This document shows, in pieces, positions 20,909-28,678 of a stretch of DNA of 54,746 nucleotides (positions are counted from its first letter, which is position 1; the number at the start of each line of letters is the position of its first letter). Below the pieces are notes generated by a model. The model worked only from the letters and a program-made list of their open reading frames with translations. It searched no databases and had not been told where the DNA came from. Origin of the DNA: Bacteroidia bacterium (lineage in GTDB: Bacteria > Bacteroidota > Bacteroidia > Palsa-965); the NCBI GenBank assembly GCA_023151315.1, contig JAKLJE010000031.1, positions 1-54,746 of the forward strand. Reading direction: 5' to 3'. The position numbers and the translations under genes were made by a program.

Positions 20909-21489
20909 GCAGCGTAAAAGACATCACCGGAATTATACTCGCAGGAGGTAAAAGCTCGCGAATGGGCAGAGATAAAGGTATCGTTGATCTCAAGGGCCGC
21001 GCAATGATTGAACATGTGATTGAATCGGCAAAAGCTGTAACGCATAATATCATCATCATCGCCAATAACGACAATTACAATCAATTCGGATTCCCGGTTT
21101 ATTCAGATCTGATTCCTGAACGCGGACCAATCGGAGGAATCGTGACCGGATTACATTATTCACAAACGGATCGCAATCTAATTCTGAGCTGCGACATTCC
21201 ATTTGTATCAGTGGAATTACTCCGCAAATTAGCAGAGACCAAATCAGAGGCCTCAATTATTGCTCCGGAAACAGAAGAAGGCACGGAACCGCTCTGTGCA
21301 ATTTATCGCCAATCCAATGCTACTTACCTGCGCGAACGCATCAATCAGAATCGGTTGTCCATGCGTGACGCCTTGAAAGCTGCAGATTGCTACACAATAA
21401 AGATTTCCGTTGATGACAGCCATAGAGCTTCATTCATCAATATCAATACACCACAGGAGCTGAAACAGTTTAATTCAATCACCGCATGA
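20905..21489 (+). CDS. mobA: Molybdenum cofactor guanylyltransferase
   Basis: Transfers GMP from GTP to Mo-molybdopterin to form the bis-MGD cofactor used by the nitrate reductase encoded downstream. 194 residues, normal length. The nucleotide-binding signature LAGGKSSRMGRDKG is at about residues 11-24, the acidic metal site is in SCDIPFVS, and the C-terminal INTPQEL motif is typical of MobA. Its ATG overlaps the TauE/SafE stop, and its stop overlaps the moaD ATG (ATGA). Confidence 0.93.
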   Translation: MSSVKDITGIILAGGKSSRMGRDKGIVDLKGRAMIEHVIESAKAVTHNIIIIANNDNYNQFGFPVYSDLIPERGPIGGIVTGLHYSQTDRNLILSCDIPFVSVELLRKLAETKSEASIIAPETEEGTEPLCAIYRQSNATYLRERINQNRLSMRDALKAADCYTIKISVDDSHRASFININTPQELKQFNSITA

Positions 21490-21716
21490 AAACTGTTGTG
21501 AAATATTATGGACAACTTACGGATATCACAGGTTGTGAGTCCGAAGAGATGAACGGTACCTCATTACATGAAGTAGTTGCCAATGCCTGTCACAAACATC
21601 CGGCATTGGGTCAATGCAGTTTTTCAACTGCAGTGGGAAGCCGCATTGTTAAAGCCGATGTTACCTTGCAGGCTGATCAGACTGTGAGTTTCTTACCACC
21701 GTTTGCAGGAGGCTGA
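21486..21716 (+). CDS. moaD: Molybdopterin synthase sulfur carrier subunit
   Basis: 76-residue ubiquitin-like protein ending in FLPPFAGG, the di-glycine tail that is adenylylated by MoeB and thiocarboxylated to supply sulfur to MoaE. It overlaps mobA by 4 bp. The moeB ribosome binding site lies inside its last codons. Confidence 0.93.
   Translation: MKTVVKYYGQLTDITGCESEEMNGTSLHEVVANACHKHPALGQCSFSTAVGSRIVKADVTLQADQTVSFLPPFAGG
21705..21711 (+). promoter_or_regulatory. Shine-Dalgarno site deciding the moeB start
   Basis: CAGGAGG at 21706-21712 (within the moaD end) is six bases before ATG 21718. It supports this start over the in-frame TTG at 21703. SD sites are rare elsewhere in the window. 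Confidence 0.55.
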
Positions 21717-21717
21717 T

Positions 21718-22839
21718 ATGTTGAACAGCGAAGAAGAGTTGAGATATGCACGGCAGATTTCCGTTCCGGGATTCGGCGCAGTTGCTCAGGAAAAACTGAA
21801 AGCGGCAAGTGTGCTGGTAATCGGTGCCGGCGGACTCGGTTGTCCCGCCCTGCTCTATTTAGCAGCTTGCGGAATCGGAGAAATCGGAATAGCGGATCAT
21901 GATACTGTTTCTATCAGTAATCTTCAGCGGCAGATTCTGTTTCATCAAACCGATATTGGCAGGAAGAAATGTGAAGTTGCCGCAGAACGGATTGCAGTGA
22001 TTAATCCGCATGTCCGGGTACTATCGCACTTCTGTGCCGCAACTCCTGACAATATTATTGAACTGATTTCGAACTACGATCTGATTCTGGATTGCACCGA
22101 CAATTTTGAAACGCGCTATCTGATTAATGATGCGTGCGTGCTTACCGAAAAATGCTGCGTATCTGCATCATTATATCGTTTTCAGGGACAAGTGTACGTA
22201 CTCAATGCATTAATGAAAAGCGGAGAACGCTCCTGCGATTACAGACAGCTGTTCCCTGAAAGCGAGAGTCTGGCTTCCGGAATTAACTGCATCACTTCAG
22301 GTGTAATCGGATCAGTAGCCGGAATAATCGGAACGATACAGGCAACGGAGACAATTAAAGTACTGACAGGAACCGGAGAAACGTTGATCAACCGGATTCT
22401 TTATCTGGATTCACGCGACATGCAAACACAGATTCTGGAAATTGAACCGGAACCGAAAGCGGTAGGAACATTTCCGAAAAATATTGAAGAGTTACGCTCT
22501 CACAGTTATCATAAAACAAAAGTTTGTCTTTCTTCCGTACTGAACGAAGAAGAAATGCACCGTGAGATATGTAACGGCAATGTTACGGTAATTGATGTTC
22601 GTGAATATCATGAACAACCGGAACTGAACGTTAACAACAAAATACGCATTCCATTTTCGGAATTAACTTCCGAACATGAAGCACTGAAGGGATTGAAGAA
22701 AGTAATTTGCATTTGTCAGTCGGGCAAACGCAGCAAAATGGCTGTGCAGATACTGGCTGAATCGGGAATCGAAGCTTACAGTTTCTCGAAAGGTGTTGAA
22801 GACTGGAATTTGCACGAGGAAAAAAGTGAAGTGATATGA
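21718..22839 (+). CDS. moeB: MoeB-type adenylyltransferase fused to rhodanese
   Basis: Adenylates the MoaD C-terminus and, through its rhodanese domain, can provide the sulfur. About 373 residues. The ThiF/E1 domain has the ATP loop GAGGLGCPALL near 34-44, DHDTVSISNLQRQ and DCTDNFETRY. The rhodanese domain (about 280-370) has VIDVREYHE and the active loop CQSGKRS. Odd: the two CxxC pairs that bind zinc in E. coli MoeB are missing (CDYRQLFP instead of CxxC, and no CPxC at the end of the E1 domain). The downstream DUF2490 ATG overlaps its stop. Confidence 0.9.
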   Translation: MLNSEEELRYARQISVPGFGAVAQEKLKAASVLVIGAGGLGCPALLYLAACGIGEIGIADHDTVSISNLQRQILFHQTDIGRKKCEVAAERIAVINPHVRVLSHFCAATPDNIIELISNYDLILDCTDNFETRYLINDACVLTEKCCVSASLYRFQGQVYVLNALMKSGERSCDYRQLFPESESLASGINCITSGVIGSVAGIIGTIQATETIKVLTGTGETLINRILYLDSRDMQTQILEIEPEPKAVGTFPKNIEELRSHSYHKTKVCLSSVLNEEEMHREICNGNVTVIDVREYHEQPELNVNNKIRIPFSELTSEHEALKGLKKVICICQSGKRSKMAVQILAESGIEAYSFSKGVEDWNLHEEKSEVI

Positions 22840-23567
22840 AGCGGTTGAATTTGCTATTGATCGTTTTAAGTTTTTCTGCTCTTCAGATAAGAGCTCAGAT
22901 TGTGCATCATGAATTATGGTCAAGGATATATTTTAACCACGAATTACCGAAAGGATTCAAAATTGAATCTGAATATCAATTCCGTGTTCAGAATAAGCCT
23001 TACGAGAATGTCATCCCGACTACGCATCTTGCACATGTAGCACGCGTGTGGGTATATAAGAAAGCAGGAAAATCATGGCGCTTCGGTCTTTCCCCTTTTG
23101 CCATTTTCCGGAATTATCCTTCAATCACAACGGAAGACGATCTTGCGAAAACCAACAACTTGGAAATCCGATTTGCAGCCAATGCAGAATGTACATATAA
23201 GATCAGATCATTCGGACTACGCTATCGCCCCGGATTTGAAGAGCGTCTGACCAAACCCGACAACAAAGAAGAATGGACATCTTCTCCGCGGATGCGAAAT
23301 CGACTGCAGATCGATTACAATTTTGCTAAAGTAGATTCATCTCTTGCACCGCTAACAGTTTCCGTCGGCGATGAACATTTCTTCCGAATTGAAGAATTAA
23401 TGCACGAAGAACCGTGCTTTGATCAGAACCGTGTGTTTGCCGGAGTTGCGTGGAAATTCAATAAAATGGTTTCACTTTCTGCGAATGCATTCCTGATACA
23501 TCGTCCGGGCAGTTCCGGATATAATCAGCATCGTATGCTGTGGATTAATCTTATCATCGAAATCTGA
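22836..23567 (+). CDS. DUF2490 outer-membrane-like protein in the Moco operon
   Basis: 243 residues with a signal peptide (about 1-20, ending RAQ). The rest is alternating amphipathic strands with the DUF2490 pattern (ELWSRIYFNHELP, FEERL, R.R.RLQ...) and an aromatic C-terminus suitable for an outer-membrane beta-barrel. The function of DUF2490 is unknown. Its position between moeB and moaE, with overlaps on the upstream side and 1 bp on the downstream side, indicates cotranscription with cofactor synthesis. A role as porin for molybdate is a guess. Confidence 0.8.
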   Translation: MKRLNLLLIVLSFSALQIRAQIVHHELWSRIYFNHELPKGFKIESEYQFRVQNKPYENVIPTTHLAHVARVWVYKKAGKSWRFGLSPFAIFRNYPSITTEDDLAKTNNLEIRFAANAECTYKIRSFGLRYRPGFEERLTKPDNKEEWTSSPRMRNRLQIDYNFAKVDSSLAPLTVSVGDEHFFRIEELMHEEPCFDQNRVFAGVAWKFNKMVSLSANAFLIHRPGSSGYNQHRMLWINLIIEI

Positions 23568-23568
23568 C

Positions 23569-24015
23569 ATGACTACAGAAAAGAAAAAGAAAACCGTATT
23601 TACAGCAGGACCTATCAGTTCTGCCTTCATTGGTGATTCCATACAAAAGCATACAACAAAAACCACAATCGGAGCGCATGATATCTTTCTCGGCCAAGTG
23701 CGCGCTGATGTGATCAACGGCAAAACTGTGTGTTGCATTGAATACACTGCTGAGACTGAAATGGCGGAAGAAACATTTCATGTAATTCGTGAAGATGCAT
23801 TTGCAAAGTACAATCTTACCTGCATGCATATCTATCACAGTCTTGGAAAGGTAAACGCAGGCGAAATCTGTCTGTTTGTTTTTGTTTCGTCCCCGCATCG
23901 CAACGATGCGTTTGAAGCCTGCAGATATATTGTGGAGAGAATCAAGAAAGAAGTTCCGATCTGGGGCAAAGAGTATTTTGAAGACGATTCATACCAATGG
24001 AAATCCAATAACTGA
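23569..24015 (+). CDS. moaE: Molybdopterin synthase catalytic subunit
   Basis: 148 residues. Converts precursor Z (cPMP) to molybdopterin with sulfur from MoaD. Motifs: FLGQVR near 44, YTAETEMAEE, H-S-L-G-K-V and VSSPHR, with the catalytic lysine in VPIWGKEYF near 130. The first 30 residues are polar and slightly longer than in E. coli MoaE. Its TGA overlaps the moaCB ATG (TGATG). Confidence 0.93.
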   Translation: MTTEKKKKTVFTAGPISSAFIGDSIQKHTTKTTIGAHDIFLGQVRADVINGKTVCCIEYTAETEMAEETFHVIREDAFAKYNLTCMHIYHSLGKVNAGEICLFVFVSSPHRNDAFEACRYIVERIKKEVPIWGKEYFEDDSYQWKSNN

Positions 24016-24926
24016 TGATCAGCATTACACATAAACACAATACGCTGCGCAAGGCTGTTGCCGCTGCCATCGTTACTGTAAGCTCCCAGGACACAATAGA
24101 TGCCGTTGTTCAAAAACGCGTACCAAAGGGAGATGTCTTTGAAATGGCAAAAACTGCAGGCTTGTTCGCTGTGAAGAAAACAGCGGATATGATTCCTGAT
24201 TGTCATCCGCTTCCGGTTGAATATACCGGAGTACGGTATAACATCAACGGGCTTAACATTGAGATTGAAATGGAAGTTCACACCATTTACAAAACCGGTG
24301 TTGAAGTTGAAGCCATGCACGGAGTGAGTGTTGTTGCGTTGACCATGTACGACATGCTGAAGCCGATTGATAAAGGCATAACAATTCAGAACATTCGATT
24401 GCTATCGAAGTCCGGAGGAAAATCAGATTTCAAAGACAAGTTCAGAAAAGATCTCCGCGGAGCTGTCATAGTATGTTCTGATACAATTTCTGCCGGTCAG
24501 AAAGAAGATAAAGCAGGTGCTGCTATAGCAGACAAACTCAAATCCTGCAATGTAACAGTTACGGATTTCAAGGTTATTCCTGATGAAATTGAAAACATTC
24601 GTACAACCGTTACAGCTCTGTGTGCCTCCGGTAATGACATGGTAATACTCACAGGAGGAACAGGACTTTCGCCGCGTGATGTAACGCCGGAAGCACTTGA
24701 ATCACTTATTGAGCGTCCGGTTCCCGGAATAATGGAATTTGCCCGCAGCTACGGACACGATCGCACTCCATGGTCGATGCTGTCGCGAGGCGTTGCAGGA
24801 TTCAGAGGTAAAACGTTAATTCTTGCTTTGCCCGGATCAACAAGAGGAGCATCAGAAACAATGGACGCTTTGTTCCCCGACCTTCTGCATGTGTTCAAAA
24901 TTGCAGGTGGCGGAAGACACGATTGA
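24015..24926 (+). CDS. moaCB: MoaC-MoaB fusion (cPMP synthase plus MPT adenylyltransferase-type domain)
   Basis: 303 residues joining two pathway enzymes. Residues about 1-140 are MoaC (KGDVFEMAKTAG, MIPDCHPLP, MEAMHGVS-like VEAMHGVSV, and the catalytic lysine region MYDMLKPIDKG), which with MoaA makes cPMP. Residues about 150-300 are a MoaB/MogA domain (CSDTISAGQ, TGGTGLSPRDVTPEAL, LPGSTRGA), which adenylates molybdopterin before MoeA. Such fusions are known in Bacteroidota. It completes the Moco pathway together with MoaA at 28678. Confidence 0.93.
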   Translation: MISITHKHNTLRKAVAAAIVTVSSQDTIDAVVQKRVPKGDVFEMAKTAGLFAVKKTADMIPDCHPLPVEYTGVRYNINGLNIEIEMEVHTIYKTGVEVEAMHGVSVVALTMYDMLKPIDKGITIQNIRLLSKSGGKSDFKDKFRKDLRGAVIVCSDTISAGQKEDKAGAAIADKLKSCNVTVTDFKVIPDEIENIRTTVTALCASGNDMVILTGGTGLSPRDVTPEALESLIERPVPGIMEFARSYGHDRTPWSMLSRGVAGFRGKTLILALPGSTRGASETMDALFPDLLHVFKIAGGGRHD

Positions 24927-24938
24927 GCAGATGGAAAG

Positions 24939-25349
24939 ATGAAAAGCAAACTGAGATATCACCGATTGGTTGTAATCAGTATTGTAATTACTTCCATCTG
25001 GCTTACCTATCGCGGAGTGAATGCCGACTGGAAATATGAAAACGGTCAGCAAAAGGTTTCCGGATCCCGTGAGGATCAGGTGAACGAAGGCGTCTGGACG
25101 TGGTATTATCCATCAGGAAAGAAAAGAATGGAAGGCAATTTTTCTCAGGGAAAACGCGAAGGGAAATGGACAGTGTGGTATGAAAGCGGCGCAGTGCTGA
25201 GCATCACGAACTATTCCGAAGATCAATTAAACGGTCCATTTACCAAGTTTCATACAAACGGGAAAATTTCAGAAGCAGGAAATTACAGGAACGATCAGAT
25301 TGACGGAAACGTAATTCGATATGACGAAGATGGTAATCAGTTACCGTGA
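24939..25349 (+). CDS. YwqK/MORN-repeat protein
   Basis: 136 residues with an N-terminal hydrophobic helix (about 8-26, signal or anchor) followed by four MORN-like repeats (GVWTWYYPSGKKRMEGNF, then REGKWTVWYESGA, LNGPFTKFHTNGK, IDGNVIRYDEDG). Families of this type are annotated as toxin-antitoxin YwqK, but that name gives no function here. It is the last gene of the Moco operon, ahead of a bidirectional terminator. Confidence 0.75.
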   Translation: MKSKLRYHRLVVISIVITSIWLTYRGVNADWKYENGQQKVSGSREDQVNEGVWTWYYPSGKKRMEGNFSQGKREGKWTVWYESGAVLSITNYSEDQLNGPFTKFHTNGKISEAGNYRNDQIDGNVIRYDEDGNQLP

Positions 25350-25363
25350 TTTCACCGTAAAAA

Positions 25364-25390
25364 ATAAATCCCGCTTGAGGCGGGATTTAT
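25364..25390. terminator. Bidirectional Rho-independent terminator
   Basis: ATAAATCCCGC-TTGAG-GCGGGATTTAT: an 11-bp stem with a 5-base loop, flanked by A-rich and T-rich ends. It lies between the convergent YwqK and 25409 genes and can serve both. Confidence 0.85.
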
Positions 25391-25408
25391 TCTCAATTCA
25401 CTCCAACT

Positions 25409-25894
25409 CTATTCCGGCAACTCAAATCTTGTGGAACTGATTTCACCTGTAACATTGTCCGCAACCATCACAGCAAGAAAAACACTATCTCCCTCTTTCT
25501 CGATACTGCGGGATTTGATTATTCCGGTGCCCACAACCACATCTTCTGAAACCGAATTAATCGGATCACCAACACGCGGCATAAACGGATAACGGATCGT
25601 GATTTTCTCATCTTCCGACTGAGCGAATCCAAGTGCTGTATCAAAAAGCAGTTCTTCGAATTTCTCAGCCAGCATTTCCTGAGAAAGCTCCTTCTTCGCC
25701 TCATCGTTGAGCTGATTGGTCCACGATAACATTTTGGACGCCGATTCCGTTGCCAATGGTTTTCTCATGAACTCCGGAAACGGAGAGCGAACATGCTCGT
25801 GGTCCGTAAACCAATATTCAAGTGATGCGGAAATCATACCGGGATCCAAATAGGATTGCTCGGATAGTTTTTCAGATAATGTTGCAGCGTTCAT
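25409..25894 (-). CDS. Hypothetical protein downstream of ric
   Basis: 161 residues, not recognised. The N-terminal half is helical and charged (EFMRKPLATESASKMLSW, DEAKKELSQEMLAEKFEELLFD). The C-terminal half looks like beta strands (ITIRYPFMPRVGDPINS, VGTGIIKSRSIEK, VFLAVMVADNVTGEI). No signal peptide, membrane helix or cysteine cluster is visible. Its ATG is 11 bp after the ric stop, so it is cotranscribed with ric from the FNR-type promoter. A role in anaerobic or nitrosative metabolism is inferred from context only. Confidence 0.65.
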   Translation of the reverse strand: MNAATLSEKLSEQSYLDPGMISASLEYWFTDHEHVRSPFPEFMRKPLATESASKMLSWTNQLNDEAKKELSQEMLAEKFEELLFDTALGFAQSEDEKITIRYPFMPRVGDPINSVSEDVVVGTGIIKSRSIEKEGDSVFLAVMVADNVTGEISSTRFELPE

Positions 25895-25905
25895 AAAAAT
25901 TGTTT

Positions 25906-26625
25906 TTAACCGATGAGTTCCTGTTCCAGTTTTTTCGCAAGTGGAAAAAGGACATTGTTCTCCAGGTGTACGTGCATGTGTAAGTCCTGCTCAAACTCTT
26001 TCAGACTCAGATAACTTACACGGAATGTGTTGCATGCTCCAGGCGGAACAGTATATCCGTTTGTAATTTCACTGATCTCGCGAAGCAAATTGCCCGCATT
26101 TTCGTGCTCCGCCTCCATCATGTGAATCGGATTGGCAACAGTTCCGAACATCGGCGGTTCAACCTTAGTATTACTGCGCTTAGCAACAGCCAGTGCAGAG
26201 ATATACGGAAAAAGCACTCGCTCTTCCTTCATCATGTGATGCGTCAATTCATCCGCTACAGCACTGAAATTCGCGTACACTTTTTCCAGTTCGGGATATC
26301 CGTGTCCATGTACCTTGTACACTTTGTCCAGATACTGCATGATTACCGGAATTGTATCAGTCACATACGAATGATGCTTCTTCACGATATAATTGGCTAA
26401 TGCATCGGCATCCATACTGTTAATCAGTTCCGCCACCGTATCCGAGCCTGAAGTAATCTTCGCCAACTCTGCACGAAGTTCGTTCTCGTTCACCTTCTTC
26501 TCACGGCATGCATCAGAAATGGTTTTCTTCCCTCCGCAACAGAAATCAATTCCATGACGGGTGAACACCTGCGCTGCCCGGAAATCTTTCTTTACGGTCT
26601 CTCCGATTGTAATTTGCTCTTCCAT
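25906..26625 (-). CDS. ric: Iron-sulfur cluster repair di-iron protein
   Basis: RIC/ScdA/YtfE family, which repairs Fe-S clusters damaged by NO and oxidants. 239 residues, usual length. The N-terminal ScdA_N (DUF542) domain shows RHGIDFCCGG near residues 24-33. The hemerythrin domain (about 80-235) has HHSYV, HGHGYPELEKV, HHMMKEERVLFP, HMMEAEHE and HVHLENNVLFP, supplying the His/Glu di-iron ligands. It is preceded by an FNR-type operator and a -7-like box, consistent with induction under anaerobic or nitrosative conditions. Confidence 0.95.
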   Translation of the reverse strand: MEEQITIGETVKKDFRAAQVFTRHGIDFCCGGKKTISDACREKKVNENELRAELAKITSGSDTVAELINSMDADALANYIVKKHHSYVTDTIPVIMQYLDKVYKVHGHGYPELEKVYANFSAVADELTHHMMKEERVLFPYISALAVAKRSNTKVEPPMFGTVANPIHMMEAEHENAGNLLREISEITNGYTVPPGACNTFRVSYLSLKEFEQDLHMHVHLENNVLFPLAKKLEQELIG

Positions 26626-26665
26626 AATATTTAGATTTTAATTGTTCCGGTTATGCTTTACGGTG

Positions 26666-26673
26666 TAAAATTA
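26666..26673 (-). promoter_or_regulatory. -7-like box of ric (TAATTTTA)
   Basis: Fits TAnnTTTG except for the last base. Its end is 36.5 bp from the centre of the operator at 26697-26708. Confidence 0.5.
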
Positions 26674-26696
26674 CCTGTATGCAGGAACCGATTTTA

Positions 26697-26708
26697 TGAT
26701 ATATATCA
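26697..26708. promoter_or_regulatory. FNR/CRP-type operator of ric
   Basis: TGATATATATCA, identical to the modE and hemerythrin operators. It overlaps the stop codon (26706-26708) of the upstream membrane-protein gene. Its distance to the -7-like box equals that at the modE promoter. Confidence 0.7.
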
Positions 26709-27926
26709 TACATCAGTATGATTGCGATCCGAACCCGAGAAAGCAAAAAACAAAAGGCCAATGAACTGAGCGGCAGCAAGAATAAACAGCGCGCCAGCCT
26801 TGTCAAGTTCACTCATAAGCTGAGGAATGGGCGCCGATAAAACGAGAATTATTTCCGTGATAGTAAATGCTGAACCGAAAATGAAAATAGCAATCATTAA
26901 CGGAGTAGCTTTCTTCCTGGCTGTAATTCCGAATGTACCTAAGAGAAAAGAAGTAATGAATCCGAGAAGAACCAAATGAAGATAGGCTATAACAATTCCC
27001 CGTTGTGCTGCAATCCAATCATTGAGTTCCGGCCACACAGCCAGCAACTGCAGCATTGCTTTTGCAGCAAGCGAAATCAAAGAAACAGTAAATAGTATCC
27101 GGACAGCAACAGGTAAAGAGCGCAACCACAGATAAAGAGCCGGTGATATCAATCTGTAAAGCTGAATAAGAGCAACCAATTGCAGAACTGCACCCAGGAA
27201 TGCCGCAATTACAATCCAGAGCGAATCCGTACACCATAAAGCCATTCCGGCGTAAGTGAATACCACTCCGCCCAACAACATACGCATGGGTTGCTGCAAC
27301 TTCCTGTCTTGCTCCGGAGCTTCTTCACGACTCACAAAATGAAGAAGCAGTGCAAGTATCGCGAATAGCATCCAGCCGTTGTATTGAAAATGCAGGTAGA
27401 AATAAATACACATGAAATACAGAGGCTGACCGGCATATCCTGCTGCAGCAACAGGTCCCACTGACAACGCACCCAAAGCAGAAACCATTTGCAGGACCAG
27501 AGCAGTGCGTGCAAACACCACTGAAATTTCACGATTCGTTTCTGTTTCCTTGAAGAAAATCCAGGTAAAACCCAGTTGGGCAAAAATGTGTAACGTTGAG
27601 AAAAGAATAGACCAGAATGCGTATCCCTGCAAAGGAAAACTGACCAGCATGCCGACTACACTTACTATAAGTACAACGGTTGTGAGTTTTAATTTACGAA
27701 CGATCTCAGGTGTATGCGGCAACCAGTTTCGTGTGAAGAGCGTAACGATTGCGGTAAACACCCAGCCGAGCATTGCCACATGAGAATGGGTGTGCAGTAA
27801 AAAGGGGAACTTGAATCCGACCAGACCTCCATTGTATTGCATATAGCGTAACAGGATGGCCGGTACAACGGCAAGTATTAAAAAGATGAATGCAACGCGC
27901 TGCAGAGAGCGCAGCAACGATTCCAC
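26706..27926 (-). CDS. Polytopic heme-copper-oxidase-subunit-I-like membrane protein
   Basis: 406 residues with about 12 hydrophobic helices. His residues are placed in helices (FLLHTHSHVAMLGW near 42-55, HIFAQLG, FYLHFQYNGW near 177-186, AYLHLVLLG near 315-323), which recalls the heme ligands of CcoN/NorB. The complete Cu-B set HxxxY...HH of true oxidases or NO reductases is not evident. The start is GTG, 5 bp after the fnr-type gene. It is the last gene of the operon hemerythrin - moaA - fnr - this gene and lies next to ric. Possible role in NO or heme handling (inference). Confidence 0.6.
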   Translation of the reverse strand: MESLLRSLQRVAFIFLILAVVPAILLRYMQYNGGLVGFKFPFLLHTHSHVAMLGWVFTAIVTLFTRNWLPHTPEIVRKLKLTTVVLIVSVVGMLVSFPLQGYAFWSILFSTLHIFAQLGFTWIFFKETETNREISVVFARTALVLQMVSALGALSVGPVAAAGYAGQPLYFMCIYFYLHFQYNGWMLFAILALLLHFVSREEAPEQDRKLQQPMRMLLGGVVFTYAGMALWCTDSLWIVIAAFLGAVLQLVALIQLYRLISPALYLWLRSLPVAVRILFTVSLISLAAKAMLQLLAVWPELNDWIAAQRGIVIAYLHLVLLGFITSFLLGTFGITARKKATPLMIAIFIFGSAFTITEIILVLSAPIPQLMSELDKAGALFILAAAQFIGLLFFAFSGSDRNHTDV

Positions 27927-27931
27927 AGCGA

Positions 27932-28678
27932 TTATTTGTCGTTAACCAGTTTCCTTAAGCCGTTTTCATCAAGAACGCGGATGTTTTTACGGTCCAGACG
28001 AATCAACTTGTGCTTCTCCAGATCACTCAGCATTCGGATAACGGTTTCATAGGTTGTATATGCCATAGACGCATACTCTTTACGGGATAGCGTGTATGAA
28101 AGCAACCCTTTTTCAGACGAATCGTATCCGAACGCGTCAAGATTCCGGAGAATGGCAAATGCAATCCGCTCCTTCATTTCCATTCTGGAAATTCTACGGA
28201 TAACTGTTTCTGTTCTGCGCAGTTCCTCGGAAATAAGGTTCATGTAATAGTAACAGAATTCGCTGTTGGTACGAAGCAAACTCAGAAACACATTGATCGG
28301 CAGAAATGACATTTCACAGTCAGTAAGTGCGACGCAAGAAGCCGGGTAAATCAGGCTCTTCCCTATTCCACGCAATCCTACAAGTTCTCCGTCGGAAGCC
28401 AGACGATGAATATGTTCTTCCTTGTTATCCACCGAGTAAATTTTAACCTTACCGGTATTAAGACAATACATTCCGGGAACTTCATCTCCTTCTTTGAATA
28501 TGAGATCTCCCGCCTTGAATCGAATAGTTTCATTATGCGATTCAATCAGAGGTGTCCATTGTTCACCGAGATAACCGGTAAAAGAAGAAAATGATTTGGT
28601 TTGTTTGGGCGATTTCTTTTTCGGTACACCACCAGTATTCTTTTTCATATTTTCAATTGCGGGGATTTGCAACTTCAT
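27932..28678 (-). CDS. Crp/Fnr-family transcription regulator without Fe-S cysteines
   Basis: 248 residues. The N-terminal basic tail has no cysteine cluster. A cyclic-nucleotide-binding-like beta barrel follows (FKAGDLIFKEGDEVPGMYCL, KVKIYSV), then the long dimer helix and a winged helix with the recognition sequence TTYETVIRML. The Glu and Arg of that helix (ExxxR) match the residues that in FNR contact TGA half-sites. Its ATG overlaps the moaA stop by one base (TAATG). Because it lacks the cluster ligands, it may sense NO through heme, or respond to another signal, like DNR/NNR proteins (inference). Confidence 0.87.
   Translation of the reverse strand: MKLQIPAIENMKKNTGGVPKKKSPKQTKSFSSFTGYLGEQWTPLIESHNETIRFKAGDLIFKEGDEVPGMYCLNTGKVKIYSVDNKEEHIHRLASDGELVGLRGIGKSLIYPASCVALTDCEMSFLPINVFLSLLRTNSEFCYYYMNLISEELRRTETVIRRISRMEMKERIAFAILRNLDAFGYDSSEKGLLSYTLSRKEYASMAYTTYETVIRMLSDLEKHKLIRLDRKNIRVLDENGLRKLVNDK

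Noticed and set aside
24939-25349. Toxin-antitoxin system (YwqK antitoxin label)
   Set aside because: Only MORN repeats are seen; no toxin gene lies beside it, and it belongs to the Moco operon.
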